The translations under genes were made by a program, and so were the position numbers. This document shows, in pieces, positions 13,526 through 15,118 of a DNA stretch of 15,118 nucleotides. The notes beneath the pieces are model-generated. The model was not told the DNA's origin. It made no database searches and saw only the letters and a program-made list of their open reading frames with translations. This stretch comes from Actinomycetes bacterium (GTDB lineage Bacteria; Actinomycetota; Actinomycetes; Actinomycetales; Cellulomonadaceae). The first letter of the stretch is position 1. Every line of letters starts with the position of its first letter. The stretch lies in contig JAJYTJ010000090.1 of assembly GCA_021793115.1 (NCBI GenBank), positions 1-15,118 of the forward strand, read 5' to 3'.

Positions 13526-13690
13526 TCACCCCAGCTCGAGGCGCGGCCAGTCGGCCAGGTCGGCGCGCATCCTGCGGTCGTGCGTCGCGACGACGACCGC
13601 CGCGGTGGTGGCGCGCAGCGCGGCCGTGAGCTCGTCGACCAGCGCGACGGACAGGTGGTTCGTCGGCTCGTCGAGTGCAGATTCGGGGGG
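13526..13690 (-). pseudogene. C-terminal stump of an ABC-F ATPase
   Basis: The minus-strand frame ending at a TGA (13526-13528) encodes the last part of the second nucleotide-binding domain of an ABC-F protein: Walker B with the family hallmark LDEPTNHL (13652-13675), then VALVDELTAAL, the switch histidine in VATHDRRM, and a natural C-terminus WPRLELG. The homology starts abruptly upstream of Walker B (about VPPESALDEP) and an in-frame TAG follows at 13712-13714; the rest of the roughly 500-600-residue protein is missing. GC content is high like the housekeeping block, whereas the DNA just to the right is lower. The parent gene would have pointed left, converging with the Nudix gene. Confidence 0.85.
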
Positions 13691-13731
13691 TACTAGAAGT
13701 TGAGGCAGACACTACACAACGGCGCAGACAA

Positions 13732-13754
13732 GAGCCTCCCCCCGGGGGAGTCTC
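13732..13754 (-). terminator. intrinsic terminator of the DUF6602-like gene
   Basis: On the minus strand GAGACTCCCC, loop CGG and GGGGAGGCTC form a 10-bp stem with one mismatch, followed by TTGTCT. The stem overlaps the TGA stop of the gene, a compact arrangement. Confidence 0.65.
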
Positions 13755-14613
13755 AGCCGTTCGCCCTCATGTTGTTCAGTCGCCTCTGCCGGCCACGCTG
13801 GGTGCGACTCAATGGGGCACGCTGGTCGCGTTGCGGTGACGACACCCGCCAAGTGAGGTCCCTCTCCCACTGACCGTCGTGCTGCAGCTGGTAGTCCTTC
13901 CACGGAGTCGGGAGTCGCCGCTGGGACTCCCGCACGAGGAAGTTGAGTAGTCCGAAGTACCACTGAGCAAGGTGGCGCCCGTCGCTCGTCCTCGTCGGCA
14001 GCGCCTTACCCGAAAGCGGGACGTAGAGGCCCCGCGAGAGCACGAGTAGCGAGTCAAGCTCGTAGGCGGGCGACTTCGCCTCACGACACGCGGCGATCCA
14101 CGCCTGCGATTCACCGCCAGGCCAGTTGGCCTTCCCGAATGCGGTCTCGTAGGCGAAGACCGAGTAGTAGAGCTGTGGCAATCCGCCAGAGGGTCTGCCG
14201 CCCAGGATCGGCGACCCCCACCCCGCTCCGAACGGCCTGAGGCGGTAGAGCGTGCGTAGCGAGCGGGCGATCTTCTCTAGTTCTGCACCATCGAGTGTCG
14301 ACTTGACCTCGACGACTGCAAGAAGCGCCTCCGCCGCGAGCGTGACGATGCCCGCGTCCTGGCTCAGCGGGGCCGCAGACATGCTGTCGTAGATCACGAT
14401 GTCGAGCTGGGGAGATTCCGTTCCGGCGGAATCGATCGCGTGTCCCTGAGCCACCGCGTATCGCTTCGGCAAGTGCTCGCGCAGGAAGTCACGGAGCGCC
14501 TCTTCGCGCTGGCCGCCGCGAGTTGTCGAGTGCGTAGCAGCAGCCGCGGACCTCTCGTACGCAGCCGCCAACTCACGTTCATGGGTGGCGAGGATTCCCT
14601 GGAAGCGGACCAT
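13753..14613 (-). CDS. DUF6602-like protein with PD-(D/E)XK-like signature
   Basis: 286 residues from ATG 14613; GTG 14631 would add six. The N-terminal half matches the DUF6602 pattern by eye: an alpha-helical start (MVRFQGILATHEREL), THSTTRGGQREEALRDFL with LREHLPKRYAVAQG, then SPQLDIVIYD (Asp71) and LLAVVEVKSTL (Glu102, Lys104). The D...ExK spacing is that of PD-(D/E)XK nuclease-fold proteins, and relatives are often found among defence genes; activity is inference. The C-terminal half, including PQLYYSVFAYET and WYFGLLNFLVRE, is not recognised and ends in a basic RTQRGRQRRLN tail that could bind nucleic acid. Lower GC and less biased third codon positions than its neighbours suggest transfer. 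It lies between two ABC-F stumps and has its own terminator. No methylase or helicase partner is visible. Confidence 0.75.
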   Translation of the reverse strand: MVRFQGILATHERELAAAYERSAAAATHSTTRGGQREEALRDFLREHLPKRYAVAQGHAIDSAGTESPQLDIVIYDSMSAAPLSQDAGIVTLAAEALLAVVEVKSTLDGAELEKIARSLRTLYRLRPFGAGWGSPILGGRPSGGLPQLYYSVFAYETAFGKANWPGGESQAWIAACREAKSPAYELDSLLVLSRGLYVPLSGKALPTRTSDGRHLAQWYFGLLNFLVRESQRRLPTPWKDYQLQHDGQWERDLTWRVSSPQRDQRAPLSRTQRGRQRRLNNMRANG

Positions 14614-14839
14614 CGCAGGTCTGTCCGGCACAGCATCGGACAGTACCGCCGCGCGGACCCCAATGTCGGCAATTGCGCTGGTGAGGGCCGCGCCTGCGGA
14701 GTTCGATGGGTGATCGATCAGCGGCCTGGCCGAACGTCGTACACGGTGAATTCGGTGTCGCGCGGGCGACCGAGTCCTGTCGAGTCGACCTCTCTGCTGG
14801 ATGAAGGGCGCTCTGGCGGTCGCCTAGCCTTGCGGGGAC

Positions 14840-15004
14840 ATGGCGCACCTGCTGGGGGCCGAGGCCCTGCATCTTGAGTACCCAACCAAGGTTGTCCTCG
14901 ATTCTGTATCTCTCGGGGTCAACGAGGGTGACCGGATCGGCATCGTCGGCCGCAACGGAGACGGGAAGTCGAGCCTGCTGGCACTTCTCGCCGGCCGGTT
15001 GCGC
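14840..15004 (+). pseudogene. N-terminal stump of an ABC-F ATPase
   Basis: The plus-strand frame begins with MAHLLGAEALHLEYPTKV, an ABC-F N-terminus, and contains Walker A GRNGDGKSS and LLALLAGRL. The similarity then stops at about codon 54-55; the next 17 residues (RQWSPPEWCTGSS...) are unlike ABC-F and end at TAG 15056-15058. A TAGCCT -10 element at 14825-14830 suggests the original promoter is intact. This stump points opposite to the C-terminal stump at 13526-13690, so the two cannot be halves of one gene split by a simple insertion. They are either two different ABC-F genes or one gene broken with an inversion. Confidence 0.8.
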
Positions 15005-15117
15005 CAGTGGAGTCCGCCAGAGTGGTGTACCGGTAGCTCGGTGATCGTGTCGTCGTAGACGAGGACGCGGTCACCGCGTGACCCTTCGAGTGATCTCTGA
15101 TAACCGACTCGAAGAAG
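14998..15117 (-). other. unidentified minus-strand coding fragment at window edge
   Basis: Read on the minus strand from the right edge, one frame gives RVGYQRSLEGSRGDRVL followed by VYDDTITELPVHHSG and GLHWRN, with protein-like composition and no stop, while the plus-strand frames here are poor. Its protein-like character ends where the ABC-F stump begins. I do not recognise the family. It may be the C-terminal end of whatever broke the ABC-F gene. Confidence 0.3.
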
Positions 15118-15118
15118 G

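Noticed and set aside
13681..14839. Insertion-sequence ends around the DUF6602 cassette
   Set aside because: No matching terminal inverted repeats, target duplication or transposase could be seen at the two sides.
13526..15004. Single ABC-F gene interrupted by a simple insertion
   Set aside because: The N-terminal and C-terminal stumps are on opposite strands, which a simple insertion cannot give.

Overview
The window is high-GC DNA (about 70% or more, GC-biased third codon positions) from an actinobacterium. The gene content (GH10 xylanase, Zur-type regulator, DUF4916 Nudix protein, ABC-F ATPases, many TAnnnT-type -10 boxes sitting directly before GTG/ATG starts) suggests a Cellulomonas- or Promicromonospora-like member of the Micrococcales. 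The genus is inference.

Left part (1-3000): the 3' part of a GH10 xylanase, convergent with a gluconokinase gene that lies downstream of a small membrane-protein gene. Divergent from that pair is a short-chain dehydrogenase. Middle accessory part (3000-6620): a chromate transporter (chrA), a 58-residue VbhA-antitoxin-like protein behind a Fur/Zur-type operator, an unidentified secreted six-cysteine protein, a gap holding a perfect 17-bp inverted repeat, and a Zur-family repressor whose own promoter carries a similar operator.

Right-central part (6800-13480): a compact housekeeping block. It holds tRNA-Arg, a small membrane protein, oligoribonuclease, a GNAT acetyltransferase, tRNA-His, an aminotransferase/ATP-grasp operon, tRNA-Lys, a solitary GroES-like protein, a one-cysteine PrxQ peroxiredoxin, tRNA-Leu, aspartate decarboxylase (panD), thioredoxin and a degenerate Nudix protein. 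Intrinsic-type hairpins follow tRNA-His, tRNA-Lys and panD/trx.

Right end (13500-15118): a scrambled locus. A C-terminal stump of one ABC-F ATPase (minus strand) and an N-terminal stump of an ABC-F ATPase (plus strand) flank a lower-GC gene for a DUF6602-like protein with a PD-(D/E)XK-like signature. This looks like an acquired cassette. The N-terminal stump is broken again near 15001, where an unidentified minus-strand frame enters from the window edge.

The strongest candidates for something undescribed are the DUF6602 cassette between broken ABC-F genes, the orphan antitoxin-like gene that appears metal-regulated, and the aminotransferase/ATP-grasp pair.
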